DNA of 38,964 bases from Prevotella sp. Its GTDB lineage: Bacteria; Bacteroidota; Bacteroidia; Bacteroidales; Bacteroidaceae. This document shows positions 1 through 6,543 of this stretch, piece after piece. The first letter of the stretch is position 1; every line of letters starts with the position of its first letter. Both the position numbers and the translations under genes were made by a program. Location of the stretch: contig JAFVGZ010000036.1 in NCBI GenBank assembly GCA_017478025.1, positions 1 to 38,964 of the forward strand, in the 5' to 3' direction. The notes below the pieces were generated by a model, which was given only the letters and a program-made list of their open reading frames with translations, made no database searches and was not told the origin of the DNA.

Positions 1-200
1 AGAATTTAAGAATTAATTTGCTTGCGCAGCCATTCTCTAATTCTCTAATTCTTGACCTTTTATTTATTATCAAGAATTTCAGAATTTAAGAATTAATTTG
101 CTTGCGCAGCCATTCTCTAATTCTCTAATTCTTGACCTTTTATTTATTATCAAGAATTTCAGAATTTTAGAATTGTCCTTCCATAGTAGAATTCTCTAAT
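1..200. repeat. 80-bp perfect tandem duplication with partial third copy
   Basis: Positions 1-80 and 81-160 are identical base for base, and position 161 begins a third copy that diverges after about 8 bases. The unit is AT-rich and contains repeated AATTCT/AGAATT words that can pair as short hairpins, around a GC-richer core (CTTGCGCAGCC). The repeat may extend beyond the left edge of the window. It lies downstream of the nucleotidyltransferase gene and contains no supported gene. Confidence 0.9.
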
Positions 201-243
201 TCTTGATTTAAAAAAAATTGACCTACACCGACCTAGTTCTTGA

Positions 244-1413
244 TTACATTCCGTTGCGCCTGATGGTGAGGCAGATGGCATCAGGGTGTGACTTTTGGAA
301 TGACGGGGCATCGTTGACGACGCAGGCGAGGTAACCGCCGCCGCCGGCTCCGGGCAGCTTCCAGGCCAGGACTTCATCGCGGTATTTGTCGATATAGTCC
401 TGCACGCAGCCCTGTATCATAGCGGGGAACATTGCTACCTGAGCATCAAAGCTTGCCTTGTATGTGCGGGCAAAAGCACTCAGGTCTCTGTTGAGTATCG
501 CCTGCCAACACTCATCGGCAGCCTCAGCGAGAGCTTTTACCTTCGGTTCGGTGATGTCCTTCCCTTCTATCACAGAGCATCCCGGGCGTCGGGGCTCCAT
601 CGGTATCATCACCAGATGGTTCTCCAGCCAGCTCAGCACCTTCTCGTCCTGACAAGACTCTATCTTCTCCGGCCAGAAGTGGTTGTCATACCAATGGCGG
701 CAAAGTCCTGGAATACAGATGCCTATGGCATCCTGTGCGCCGCTGATGATGCCGTCTTCGCGCTCCGGGTGGTTCTCAAAGCAGAACACGAGACGCGCAA
801 GGGTCTCGGGGTCCATATTCGGCAGGTTATACGGCCAGATGCGACGTATTACGTTACGCGTGCTGGTGGATAGTCCGCAGCGCTCGCGTATCTCAAAGGT
901 CGGCTCCAGCGAGATGGTGATAGCCCATCCCGGAGCATACTGGCTGACGTACGGCTGGTCTATCCATGTGCCTGCTATGTCGAGGCGCGTCGGTATCTGG
1001 CTCTCCGTCTTCTTCAGGTCTGTGCTGCTACGTGCCTTCAATCCCTCGTGGGGGTCACGCTCCAGCACAATGTACTCTATGCCCCGCTCCTCGCAGAGAC
1101 GACGCTTATCATCGTTTCCGCCATCGCTATTCACCACCAGGATATCGGGTTTTACGATGTCCAGCGTGGGAAGGAAATCCAATATGCCGCTACCGGCATT
1201 GATATAGGCATCCTTCACATAGCGGATGCTCTTGACCATGAACAGGCGTTCCTGCTCGCTATATACTGTCTTGTGGTGCTTGTATCCAAGGATTGTGGCA
1301 TCAGAGCCGATGCCCACGTACAAGTCACCATATTGTGATGCCTGCCTGAAAAACTCTACGTGTCCGCTGTGCAACAGGTCGTAGCATCCGCTAACAAATA
1401 CTTTCTTTGCCAT
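244..1413 (-). CDS. Nucleotidyltransferase / GHMP-kinase-like fusion protein
   Basis: 389 residues in two parts. Residues 1-140 look like a cytidylyltransferase-type nucleotidyltransferase, with the HxGH signature as HSGH at 15-18 and the later RSSTDL motif at 128-133. Residues 145-389 look like a GHMP-family small-molecule kinase: an N-terminal AGTWIDQP segment (147-154), a divergent phosphate-binding loop GLSTSTRN (180-187), GAQD (225-228) and the glycine-rich GAGGGG (355-360). By family logic the kinase half would phosphorylate a sugar and the other half would attach a nucleotide. The substrate is not visible in the sequence. The start overlaps the end of the upstream FucP-like permease by 23 bp, so the two are probably co-transcribed and translationally coupled. 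The pairing suggests salvage of an imported sugar, similar in logic to Bacteroides Fkp but with unrelated domain architecture. The kinase loop departs from the classical GLGSS pattern, so activity is uncertain. Confidence 0.8.
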   Translation of the reverse strand: MAKKVFVSGCYDLLHSGHVEFFRQASQYGDLYVGIGSDATILGYKHHKTVYSEQERLFMVKSIRYVKDAYINAGSGILDFLPTLDIVKPDILVVNSDGGNDDKRRLCEERGIEYIVLERDPHEGLKARSSTDLKKTESQIPTRLDIAGTWIDQPYVSQYAPGWAITISLEPTFEIRERCGLSTSTRNVIRRIWPYNLPNMDPETLARLVFCFENHPEREDGIISGAQDAIGICIPGLCRHWYDNHFWPEKIESCQDEKVLSWLENHLVMIPMEPRRPGCSVIEGKDITEPKVKALAEAADECWQAILNRDLSAFARTYKASFDAQVAMFPAMIQGCVQDYIDKYRDEVLAWKLPGAGGGGYLACVVNDAPSFQKSHPDAICLTIRRNGM

Positions 1414-2695
1414 AAGTGTTTTTTAATCCGTATATCATTACAACGACGAAACATATCATAGGTACGATGAATGACATATTCAGCTGTCCTCCATCGATGA
1501 TGAGTGCCTGCAGGGGAGGCAGCAGGGAGCCACCGAGGATTGCCATTATCAGTCCCGCGGAGCCTATCTCTGTGTCGGAACCGGTGTTGCGCAGGGCTAT
1601 GCCGTAGATCGTGGGGAACATAAGACTCATGCATGCCGACACCGCCACGAGACTGTAGAGCCCTACCCTACCCCCGGCAAACATCACCACGAGTGTCAGC
1701 ACCGTACCGACAGAGGCGAAAGCTGCCAGCATCGCTGCGGGGCGGAAGTGTTTCATCAACGCCGTGCAGATGAAGCGGCTGCAACAGAACAGCGCCATCG
1801 CCACGATGTTGAGCTGCTGCGACATCACCTCAGCCTCCTGTTCGGCTATTCCCTCGGCCATGAAAACCTGGGTGCCGTACTGTATGATAAAGGTCCAGCA
1901 TGTTATCTGCGCTCCTACATAGAAGAACTGCGCCACTACGCCCTCACGATAGGTGCTGTTGCTGAAGAGGCGCCGTACGGAGGGTCCCAGATTGCGAGAC
2001 AGCCCGTCATCCTCCTGTTTCCTTATGGGAATCCTCATGAGGGCTATCAGTATGAAGATTGCCAGTATTCCCAGTCCGAGCATGGCGTATGGCTTTACCA
2101 CCACGCTAAGGTCTGCCGCCTTCAGCGCCTCGAACGTTGCAGGGTCAAGCAAAGCGCGCTCTTCGGTGGAGAGGGGACTCATGCGCGACTGTATGAAATT
2201 CATCGCCACCCACATGCCGCAAAGCGAGCCTATGGGATTAAAGCTCTGTGCCAGGTTGAGCCTGCGCGTAGCATTCTCCTTCTCGCCCATCGAGAGGATG
2301 AACGGATTGGCACTCGTCTCAAGAAAGCTAAGTCCGCAGGTGAGTATGAAGTATGCCACGAGGAACGGCCAATAGACGCCTGTCTCCGCTGCCGGCAGAA
2401 ACAGGAGCGATCCCACCGCATAGAGAAGCAGTCCCAGGAGGATGCCGACCTTGTAGCTGAAACGCTTTATGAAGAGTGCCGCGGGCAATGCCATAGCGAA
2501 GTAGCCGCCATAGAATGCCACCTGCACCAAGGCTCCTTCCGTCACGCTCATGCGGAAAATCTTGCTGAAGCCCTTCACCATCGGGTTGGTGATGTCGTTA
2601 GCAAATCCCCACAGCGCAAAGCAAATGGTTACCAGTATGAACGGAAGAAAATAGTTGACTCCCTCACGAGTCTTGAATAATTGAGGAGTTGACAT
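1391..2695 (-). CDS. fucP: FucP-like sugar:H+ symporter (major facilitator superfamily)
   Basis: 434 residues with about twelve hydrophobic segments. Family hallmarks are the N-terminal CFALWGFANDITNP stretch (about 21-34) and ETSANPFI near 130, both characteristic of the FucP/GluP group of L-fucose and glucose/galactose permeases. The protein would sit in the inner membrane and import a hexose or deoxyhexose with protons. L-fucose is the usual guess, but specificity cannot be read here. It overlaps the downstream nucleotidyltransferase/kinase fusion by 23 bp, so the two are very likely one operon. A TAnnTTTG-type promoter element lies about 250 bp upstream, leaving a long leader that also contains a questionable small ORF. 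Confidence 0.85.
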   Translation of the reverse strand: MSTPQLFKTREGVNYFLPFILVTICFALWGFANDITNPMVKGFSKIFRMSVTEGALVQVAFYGGYFAMALPAALFIKRFSYKVGILLGLLLYAVGSLLFLPAAETGVYWPFLVAYFILTCGLSFLETSANPFILSMGEKENATRRLNLAQSFNPIGSLCGMWVAMNFIQSRMSPLSTEERALLDPATFEALKAADLSVVVKPYAMLGLGILAIFILIALMRIPIRKQEDDGLSRNLGPSVRRLFSNSTYREGVVAQFFYVGAQITCWTFIIQYGTQVFMAEGIAEQEAEVMSQQLNIVAMALFCCSRFICTALMKHFRPAAMLAAFASVGTVLTLVVMFAGGRVGLYSLVAVSACMSLMFPTIYGIALRNTGSDTEIGSAGLIMAILGGSLLPPLQALIIDGGQLNMSFIVPMICFVVVMIYGLKNTYGKESIC

Positions 2696-2716
2696 CGGGA
2701 AAAAGTATATGCATCA

Positions 2717-2935
2717 TCAAGATGCTGACCGAGAAAATCTGTTATTGCACCGCCAAGATGCTAAGCCATGATTACGACAGGGGGACACCGCATAGACACA
2801 TTTCTTGCGGCGACGGAGAACCTTTAGTGTTTCAACCATACTCCATGTTTTGAATTGTGCTGATATTCCAGTCACGGCTTCAGTTTTGGCGTATTGTTGG
2901 TATAAGCTACATATCAGGAGAGCATACCTTTTCAT
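2717..2935 (-). CDS. Possible small ORF in the fucP leader, unsupported by homology
   Basis: An uninterrupted frame of 72 codons starts with ATG at 2935, a few bases after the predicted promoter at 2945-2952, and stops 21 bp before fucP. An in-frame ATG also occurs 12 bases earlier, inside the promoter element. The first residues (MKRYALLICS) are mildly hydrophobic; the remainder is rich in Arg and Cys and looks unlike a typical Bacteroidales protein. I do not recognise it. It could be a real leader peptide, a decayed gene or chance. Confidence 0.2.
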   Translation of the reverse strand: MKRYALLICSLYQQYAKTEAVTGISAQFKTWSMVETLKVLRRRKKCVYAVSPCRNHGLASWRCNNRFSRSAS

Positions 2936-2944
2936 AGCTAATTG

Positions 2945-2952
2945 CAAAGGTA
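2945..2952 (-). promoter_or_regulatory. Bacteroidota-type -7 element upstream of fucP
   Basis: The minus strand reads TACCTTTG followed by C, matching the TAnnTTTG -7 consensus of the Bacteroidota housekeeping sigma factor. It would start a transcript near 2939 and give fucP a leader of about 240 nt. No clear -33 TTTG was identified. Confidence 0.5.
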
Positions 2953-3300
2953 GTCATTTTCTATGACTTGACAGAATGTTTAACTTTTTTTAGCAACGCC
3001 AAAGGACTGAAAAAGGGAAAAATAGAACAAAAACATACAAATTGACAGCAACACACACCAACGCTCATCCTTCAAGAGTTGTCTTTTTGCACGCATCCTG
3101 ATGCGAGGAAAGGGCACTTTCTTCATAATCCCATCAAAAAAAAAAATGGCATAAAAATGCTGTAGTTCGGAGAAAAATTTGTAACTTCGCACCTTGGCTT
3201 TGCTCCCATAGGAGAAAACCCAGACCTTAGGCTGGTTCTATGACTTCGCTCGGTCACGGTTCAACAGCCCCCACCAACATACTCACTAACTCACCAAGAA
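2953..3300. other. Intergenic region between divergent fucP and the polyferredoxin gene
   Basis: About 350 bp with no convincing gene. It holds a short perfect hairpin (CGCAT-cctg-ATGCG, 3095-3108), an A-run at 3138-3148, and TAACTTCG at 3182-3189, a weak variant of the -7 promoter consensus facing the polyferredoxin gene. Around 3196-3240 are GCTC/CATAGGAG words loosely resembling the dispersed repeat at 5553-5590. Confidence 0.5.
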
Positions 3301-4002
3301 ATGGCAAGAAAAAGATTTCACAGACACTACGACACTCCCGGTCAACCACTCTATTGGATTATCTTCGCATACTTCGTGCTCGGATGGTTCTTCCCCGTAA
3401 TAGGGCTCATTGCTATCGTATGCATGATTGGTCCTATCATGACCAGCATCTGGAAGGGACGCTGGTGGTGCGGGCACGTATGTCCTCGCGGCAATATGTA
3501 TGACCGCCTGCTGTCACGGTATTCCCCTCATCGTGAGATACCCCGTTTCGTGCGCTCTTTCGGGTTCCGGCTGTTCATGGTTTTCTTTATTTTCACTATG
3601 TTCGGCATCCAACTGAGTATGGTTCGCTGGAGCGAGGGCGGACTGGCTATGTGGGGAGACATAGGGCGTGTCTTCTGGACTATTATCGTTGTCACATCAA
3701 TCGTCGGCATCACCCTGAATTTCATCTTTGCGCCACGCACTTGGTGTTCGTTTTGTCCTATGGGAACGATATCAAATTGGGTATCGCCGAAGAAGGCTCC
3801 GCTACCCAAGGCATTCACTAATGTCCATGTGTCGAGCGAATGCGAGATGAAGTGCAAGATGTGTGCCCGCGTCTGCCCTATGCAGCTGAAGCCCTACGAC
3901 AGTCGCGGCAGCGAGACAGGCTATCTGCATCCAGACTGCCTGAAATGCGGCAAGTGCACCCTGGCCTGCCCAACAAAGCTGATGATGCTGAAACACGCGT
4001 AA
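3301..4002 (+). CDS. 4Fe-4S binding membrane protein, NapH/CcoG-like polyferredoxin
   Basis: 233 residues. Hydrophobic segments lie at about 17-46, 88-108 and 124-145. Conserved cysteine motifs are CGHVCPRG (57-64) and CSFCPMG (149-155), which flank the membrane region as in NosR/NapH-type proteins. Two ferredoxin-like clusters follow: C181-C185-C188-C192 and C213-C216-C219-C223, the latter in the canonical CxxCxxCxxxCP form. The protein is likely an inner-membrane electron-transfer component with two 4Fe-4S clusters on the cytoplasmic side. It stands alone, with no oxidoreductase partner adjacent, so its redox partner is unknown. It is shorter than CcoG. The start ATG directly precedes a basic stretch (ARKRFHRH), consistent with a cytoplasmic N-terminus. 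It converges with the macro-like gene across a 22-bp repeat array. Confidence 0.85.
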   Translation: MARKRFHRHYDTPGQPLYWIIFAYFVLGWFFPVIGLIAIVCMIGPIMTSIWKGRWWCGHVCPRGNMYDRLLSRYSPHREIPRFVRSFGFRLFMVFFIFTMFGIQLSMVRWSEGGLAMWGDIGRVFWTIIVVTSIVGITLNFIFAPRTWCSFCPMGTISNWVSPKKAPLPKAFTNVHVSSECEMKCKMCARVCPMQLKPYDSRGSETGYLHPDCLKCGKCTLACPTKLMMLKHA

Positions 4003-4019
4003 CGTCAGCCTACTTTGCT

Positions 4020-4086
4020 CTCAGCGCTGAGTAACTTTACTCCTTGAGTTGAGTAACTTCACTCCCAGCGCTGAGTAACTTTACTC
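4020..4086. repeat. Three 22-bp repeats bearing stop codons between convergent genes
   Basis: The near-palindrome GAGTAACTTTACTC occurs at 4029-4042, 4051-4064 (one substitution) and 4073-4086, exactly 22 bp apart. The perfect palindrome CTCAGCGCTGAG sits at 4020-4031 and a degenerate copy at 4064-4075. The third copy contains the stop codon of the minus-strand macro-like gene (TAA, 4083-4081). Because 22 is not divisible by three, the copies put a stop in every frame, on both strands. The array could also be a terminator or a protein-binding array at two-helical-turn spacing. Confidence 0.85.
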
Positions 4087-4509
4087 AAAGGTTTCGGGGA
4101 GGCAGATATTGCTGATACCCACAGCCTCCCTGAACAGCGGAGATATCTCATCGTCCGTGAAGCCGGCGATGCCACAGCCGATGCGTGTGACATAGAAGAA
4201 CAACTCGGTATGTTCCTTGGCAAAGGCGATGAACTGGTCCACGTACGGCTTGATGGTCTCTACGCCGCCCTGCATGGTGGGTATCGCATAACTCTGCCCC
4301 TGCAGGCCTACGCCCTGACCCCATATAGCACCAAACTTATTGATAGCAGCCCTTGCCGCTCCACCGCCATGATAGCCCTGAAGATTGCTACCAAAGACAA
4401 ACACCTCGTCGGCCTTCAGGGAGGAAATGGCTTCAGGGGTATAATCGGGACGAACGACACCATTATATACACGTGGCTTATTTTGTTCCATTGTCATATC
4501 ATTATTCAT
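4081..4509 (-). CDS. Macro-domain-like protein
   Basis: 142 residues from the ATG at 4509 (MNNDMTMEQ); the open frame continues nine codons upstream to 4536, but those codons lie inside an inverted-repeat element. The core has the look of a macro-like fold: a beta strand ending in VFVFGSNLQG, a glycine-rich GYHGGGAARAA loop, GQGVGLQGQSYAIPT, then YVTRIGCGIAGF and a C-terminal helix. Macro domains bind ADP-ribose or related nucleotides. Relatives of this short form are widespread as uncharacterised single-domain proteins. Function here is unproven. The end converges on the polyferredoxin gene, and the stop codon lies inside a 22-bp repeat array. A promoter element is at 4802-4809, separated from the start by the 280-bp element. 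Confidence 0.7.
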   Translation of the reverse strand: MNNDMTMEQNKPRVYNGVVRPDYTPEAISSLKADEVFVFGSNLQGYHGGGAARAAINKFGAIWGQGVGLQGQSYAIPTMQGGVETIKPYVDQFIAFAKEHTELFFYVTRIGCGIAGFTDDEISPLFREAVGISNICLPETFE

Positions 4510-4789
4510 ATTAAGGTGGGTTCTATTAATTCCCACCGTGTTATGTATTATTTGTGGGTCTTTGACGTTTTGTCATCTTTTTGTTTTCTTTCGGCGCAAT
4601 ACTGCCAGTTCTTTCAGTCACATAGCCCGCTATGCCTTTGTTTACAAAGGCAGGGTCAGCATTTCTTTCTGCTCAAAGAAAAGCTAAAGCTTTCTTTTCC
4701 GCTGGCCGCAGGCGCTCAAGAAACTGTCACTCTGCACTCGAAATAAAATCAAAAATCTAACAAAGCCAATTAATAGAACCCACCTTAAT
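4510..4789. mobile_element. MITE-like element with 22-bp perfect terminal inverted repeats
   Basis: Positions 4510-4531 and 4768-4789 are perfect inverted copies (22 bp, beginning ATTAAGGTGGG on the plus strand). The 280-bp element has no transposase but contains internal hairpins: an 8-bp stem at 4633-4652 (TGCCTTTG / CAAAGGCA, TTTA loop), CATAG-cccg-CTATG at 4621-4634, and a GAAAAGC/GCTTTC arm pair near 4678-4701. The word TTCAT flanks it at 4505-4509 and 4789-4793, close to a 5-bp target duplication but one base out of register. Part of the right end (4751-4778) resembles 5523-5549, so a related copy or fragment lies nearby. Mobility is inferred; a structured RNA gene is the main alternative. 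Confidence 0.6.
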
Positions 4790-4801
4790 TCATTAATGCC
4801 G

Positions 4802-4809
4802 CAAAGGTA
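4802..4809 (-). promoter_or_regulatory. -7 promoter element for the macro-like gene
   Basis: The minus strand reads TACCTTTGC, a TAnnTTTG match, just outside the right inverted repeat. If the 280-bp element is removed, only about a dozen bases would separate this box from the ATG at 4509, so the original transcript would have been nearly leaderless. Confidence 0.5.
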
Positions 4810-4872
4810 AGCATATTATTTGGATTTGAAAAAAAATACGACAAGAATTATTCTATTCTCAGATATTTTCTT

Positions 4873-4880
4873 TAACTTTG
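4873..4880 (+). promoter_or_regulatory. -7 promoter element for the acetyltransferase gene
   Basis: TAACTTTG followed by CC matches the Bacteroidota -7 consensus. Transcription would begin near 4886 and run through a short upstream ORF (4892-4951) into the acetyltransferase. No clear -33 TTTG is seen. Confidence 0.6.
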
Positions 4881-4891
4881 CCACCCGAATC

Positions 4892-4951
4892 ATGGTAAGA
4901 CCTATGCAACCAATAGATGTTCATCGCATTATGGCAATACAAGAATTATGA
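4892..4951 (+). CDS. Possible 19-codon upstream ORF coupled to the acetyltransferase
   Basis: ATG at 4892 opens a 19-codon frame ([19 protein letters not shown]) ending in TGA at 4949-4951. This stop overlaps the acetyltransferase start (ATGA, 4948-4951). Its last codons are a 17-bp near-duplicate of the acetyltransferase start region. It may be a translated leader or a by-product of the duplication. Confidence 0.3.
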   Translation: MVRPMQPIDVHRIMAIQEL

Positions 4952-5517
4952 CAATACAAGAATTTCGAGAATACATGGCATCGGGCAAGCCTGTCATTGG
5001 TGGCGGTGATGTCCACATGATGTTTCATCAGCTATCGCAGGAGGCGCTGAAGATAACAGCCGAGATCAACGGCAAGTATCACACCCCCGAGGAGTTGCAC
5101 GATTTACTGGAGCAGCTTTGGGGGCGTGAGGTGCCCAAGACAGTAGGCATGTTCCCGCCATTCCATACCGACTGCGGTAAGAACACCGTCGTTGGCGAAC
5201 GGGTATTCATCAACATGGGCTGTAAGTTTCAGGATCAGGGTGGCATCACCATAGACGAGGGTGCCCTCATAGGCCATAATGTGGTGCTTGCCACCATAAA
5301 CCACGACCTTGACCCTGCCAAGCGTCAGAGCATGAGCTATGCCCCCATCCACATTGGCAAGAATGTGTGGATAGGTGCCAATGCTACTGTTCTTGCAGGC
5401 GTTACCATAGGCGACGGAGCCGTAGTTGCCGCTGGTGCTGTAGTGACAAAAGACGTGGAACCGAACACGATTGTTGGAGGCGTGCCTGCCAAGGTCATCA
5501 AAAAGATAGAAGGATAA
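4948..5517 (+). CDS. Sugar O-acetyltransferase, LacA/Maa type (left-handed beta-helix)
   Basis: 189 residues. The N-terminal helical segment (about 1-60) matches the Maa/LacA cap region. The rest carries hexapeptide repeats of the left-handed beta-helix, for example [21 protein letters not shown] and [13 protein letters not shown]. The conserved PFHTDCGKN (71-79), [10 protein letters not shown] (91-100) and the catalytic-position histidine in TINHDLDP (H119) place it with maltose/galactoside acetyltransferases, which move an acetyl group from acetyl-CoA to a sugar hydroxyl in the cytosol. The natural acceptor is unknown. The start used is the second copy of a 17-bp tandem duplication (4931-4947 and 4948-4964); the first ATG is out of frame. 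Confidence 0.88.
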   Translation: MTIQEFREYMASGKPVIGGGDVHMMFHQLSQEALKITAEINGKYHTPEELHDLLEQLWGREVPKTVGMFPPFHTDCGKNTVVGERVFINMGCKFQDQGGITIDEGALIGHNVVLATINHDLDPAKRQSMSYAPIHIGKNVWIGANATVLAGVTIGDGAVVAAGAVVTKDVEPNTIVGGVPAKVIKKIEG

Positions 5518-5518
5518 G

Positions 5519-5600
5519 AAGCAAAAAGTCTGATAAAGCGAATTAATAGTTCCGCTCGCACCTGAGCACCTATGGAGCGCAAGAACCCACTTATAGGATA
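5519..5600. repeat. Dispersed modular intergenic repeat
   Basis: The stretch 5523-5549 resembles the right end of the 280-bp element (4751-4778). It is followed by a roughly 33-bp module (5550-5582) with CGCTC and GAGCG arms and the 13-mer CTGAGCACCTATG. In the element the same flanking words AATTAATAG and AACCCAC are directly adjacent. The module recurs at about 38558-38605. Confidence 0.6.
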
Positions 5601-5605
5601 AGACA

Positions 5606-5965
5606 ATGAACATAGAGGACTATCGCGAGTACTGCCTATCGTTAGGCGAAGACATAGAGGAAAAGCTGCCTTTCCAGAAATTCAAGAACGGAGAGGGAGT
5701 ATTGGTGTTCTATGTCATGGGCCACATGTTCTCGTTCTTCGATTGCAATGATTTCACGGTCATCTCGCTGAAATGCCAGCCGGAGCGCATTGAGGGACTG
5801 AAGGCGCAACATGAGTGTATCGGCAATCCCTACAACGAATCGCCCAAACATTGGATAGGCGTCAATCCTATGACAGCACCTGATGAAGTGTTGAAGGAAC
5901 TGACCCGCAACTCATACGAGATTGTAAAAGCAAAATACACTAAGAAACCGCGAAAAAAGGTATAA
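5606..5965 (+). CDS. MmcQ/YjbR-family protein
   Basis: 119 residues, the usual length of the MmcQ/YjbR (CyaY-like fold) family. Family signs are the N-terminal MNIEDYREYCLSLG helix, LPFQKFKNGEGVLVFYVMGHMFSFF, the ISLKCQPERIEGLKAQ strand-helix and the conserved NKxHWI-like segment seen here as PKHWIGVN. Members are often labelled DNA-binding, but the biological role is poorly defined. It has a lysine-rich tail (KAKYTKKPRKKV). It lies 88 bp downstream of the acetyltransferase across a repeat, so co-transcription is possible. It converges on the next gene with only 10 bp between stops and no visible terminator, so the two transcripts may overlap. Confidence 0.85.
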   Translation: MNIEDYREYCLSLGEDIEEKLPFQKFKNGEGVLVFYVMGHMFSFFDCNDFTVISLKCQPERIEGLKAQHECIGNPYNESPKHWIGVNPMTAPDEVLKELTRNSYEIVKAKYTKKPRKKV

Positions 5966-5975
5966 CGACTGGGGA

Positions 5976-6281
5976 TTATCCCTCTATGGCCTCTATATAG
6001 AAACTGACGGGGCGGAATCCGTCGTTGCAGCTAATCATGGCACTCATGGGGTTCTGCATCCATCCGTCAAAGAAATTTCCTTCGCCCCGGGCCAACGACT
6101 CAACGAACGGCCGCATAGAGTCCCAGGCAGAGGGACACATACCCTCGGGACAATGACCGTCAACAGATACCCATTGCTGCCCCATCGTGACATCACACGT
6201 ATGTTCGATGGGGTGTTCATATTGCGCCATCAGGTCATCATAGACAGTCTGACGCATGGCTGTGATACGGACTTTCTTCAT
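5976..6281 (-). CDS. TIGR04076-like small protein
   Basis: 101 residues from the ATG at 6281 (MKKVRITAMRQ); an in-frame ATG at 6293 gives four extra residues (MQIN). The pattern KVRITAMRQTVYDDLM, then HTCDVTMGQQW, CPEGMCPSAWDSMRPFV and FFDGWMQNPMSAMISCNDGFRPVSFYIEAIE matches the uncharacterised TIGR04076 family of about 100 residues. It has four cysteines; metal or redox binding has not been shown. A -7 element sits at 6329-6336. Function unknown. Confidence 0.75.
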   Translation of the reverse strand: MKKVRITAMRQTVYDDLMAQYEHPIEHTCDVTMGQQWVSVDGHCPEGMCPSAWDSMRPFVESLARGEGNFFDGWMQNPMSAMISCNDGFRPVSFYIEAIEG

Positions 6282-6328
6282 ATTTATTTGCAAAAAGCTA
6301 ACATTGTGTAATTTCCATCTTGAGGATG

Positions 6329-6336
6329 CAAAGTTA
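6329..6336 (-). promoter_or_regulatory. -7 promoter element for the TIGR04076-like gene
   Basis: The minus strand reads TAACTTTGC, an exact TAnnTTTG match, about 50 bp upstream of the chosen start. No good -33 partner was seen. Confidence 0.55.
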
Positions 6337-6462
6337 CGAAAAAAAATCGAAAGCGGTAAGGGCGAAAACCTTATTTTAATATTATATAACGAAGTAAGTT
6401 CTATTTACACATGAAGGTTGCGTCCATGTGCATGAAGCTATTTGCAAGATTTGATGCTTATT

Positions 6463-6494
6463 TTTGTGTACTTCAAAAAAAATAACTATCTTTG
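6463..6494 (+). promoter_or_regulatory. Complete -33/-7 promoter for the first DUF4421 gene
   Basis: TTTG at 6463-6466 and TATCTTTG at 6487-6494 are separated by 20 bases, the standard Bacteroidota spacing. Transcription would start near 6500, about 44 bp before the ATG. Confidence 0.75.
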
Positions 6495-6543
6495 CGCCAA
6501 GATTATTAATCTCAACTTTTCAGGTTGAAGCCAGACTCATAGT

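Noticed and set aside
1748-2680. 310-codon plus-strand open frame
   Set aside because: Antisense to the FucP-like permease; highly charged, low-quality protein.
2980-3192. 70-codon minus-strand open frame
   Set aside because: Lies in the divergent promoter region, has no family features and reads through a homopolymer.
4510-4746. Plus-strand open frame across the inverted-repeat element
   Set aside because: It is a by-product of the element's hairpins and runs antisense to the macro-like gene; no protein family features.
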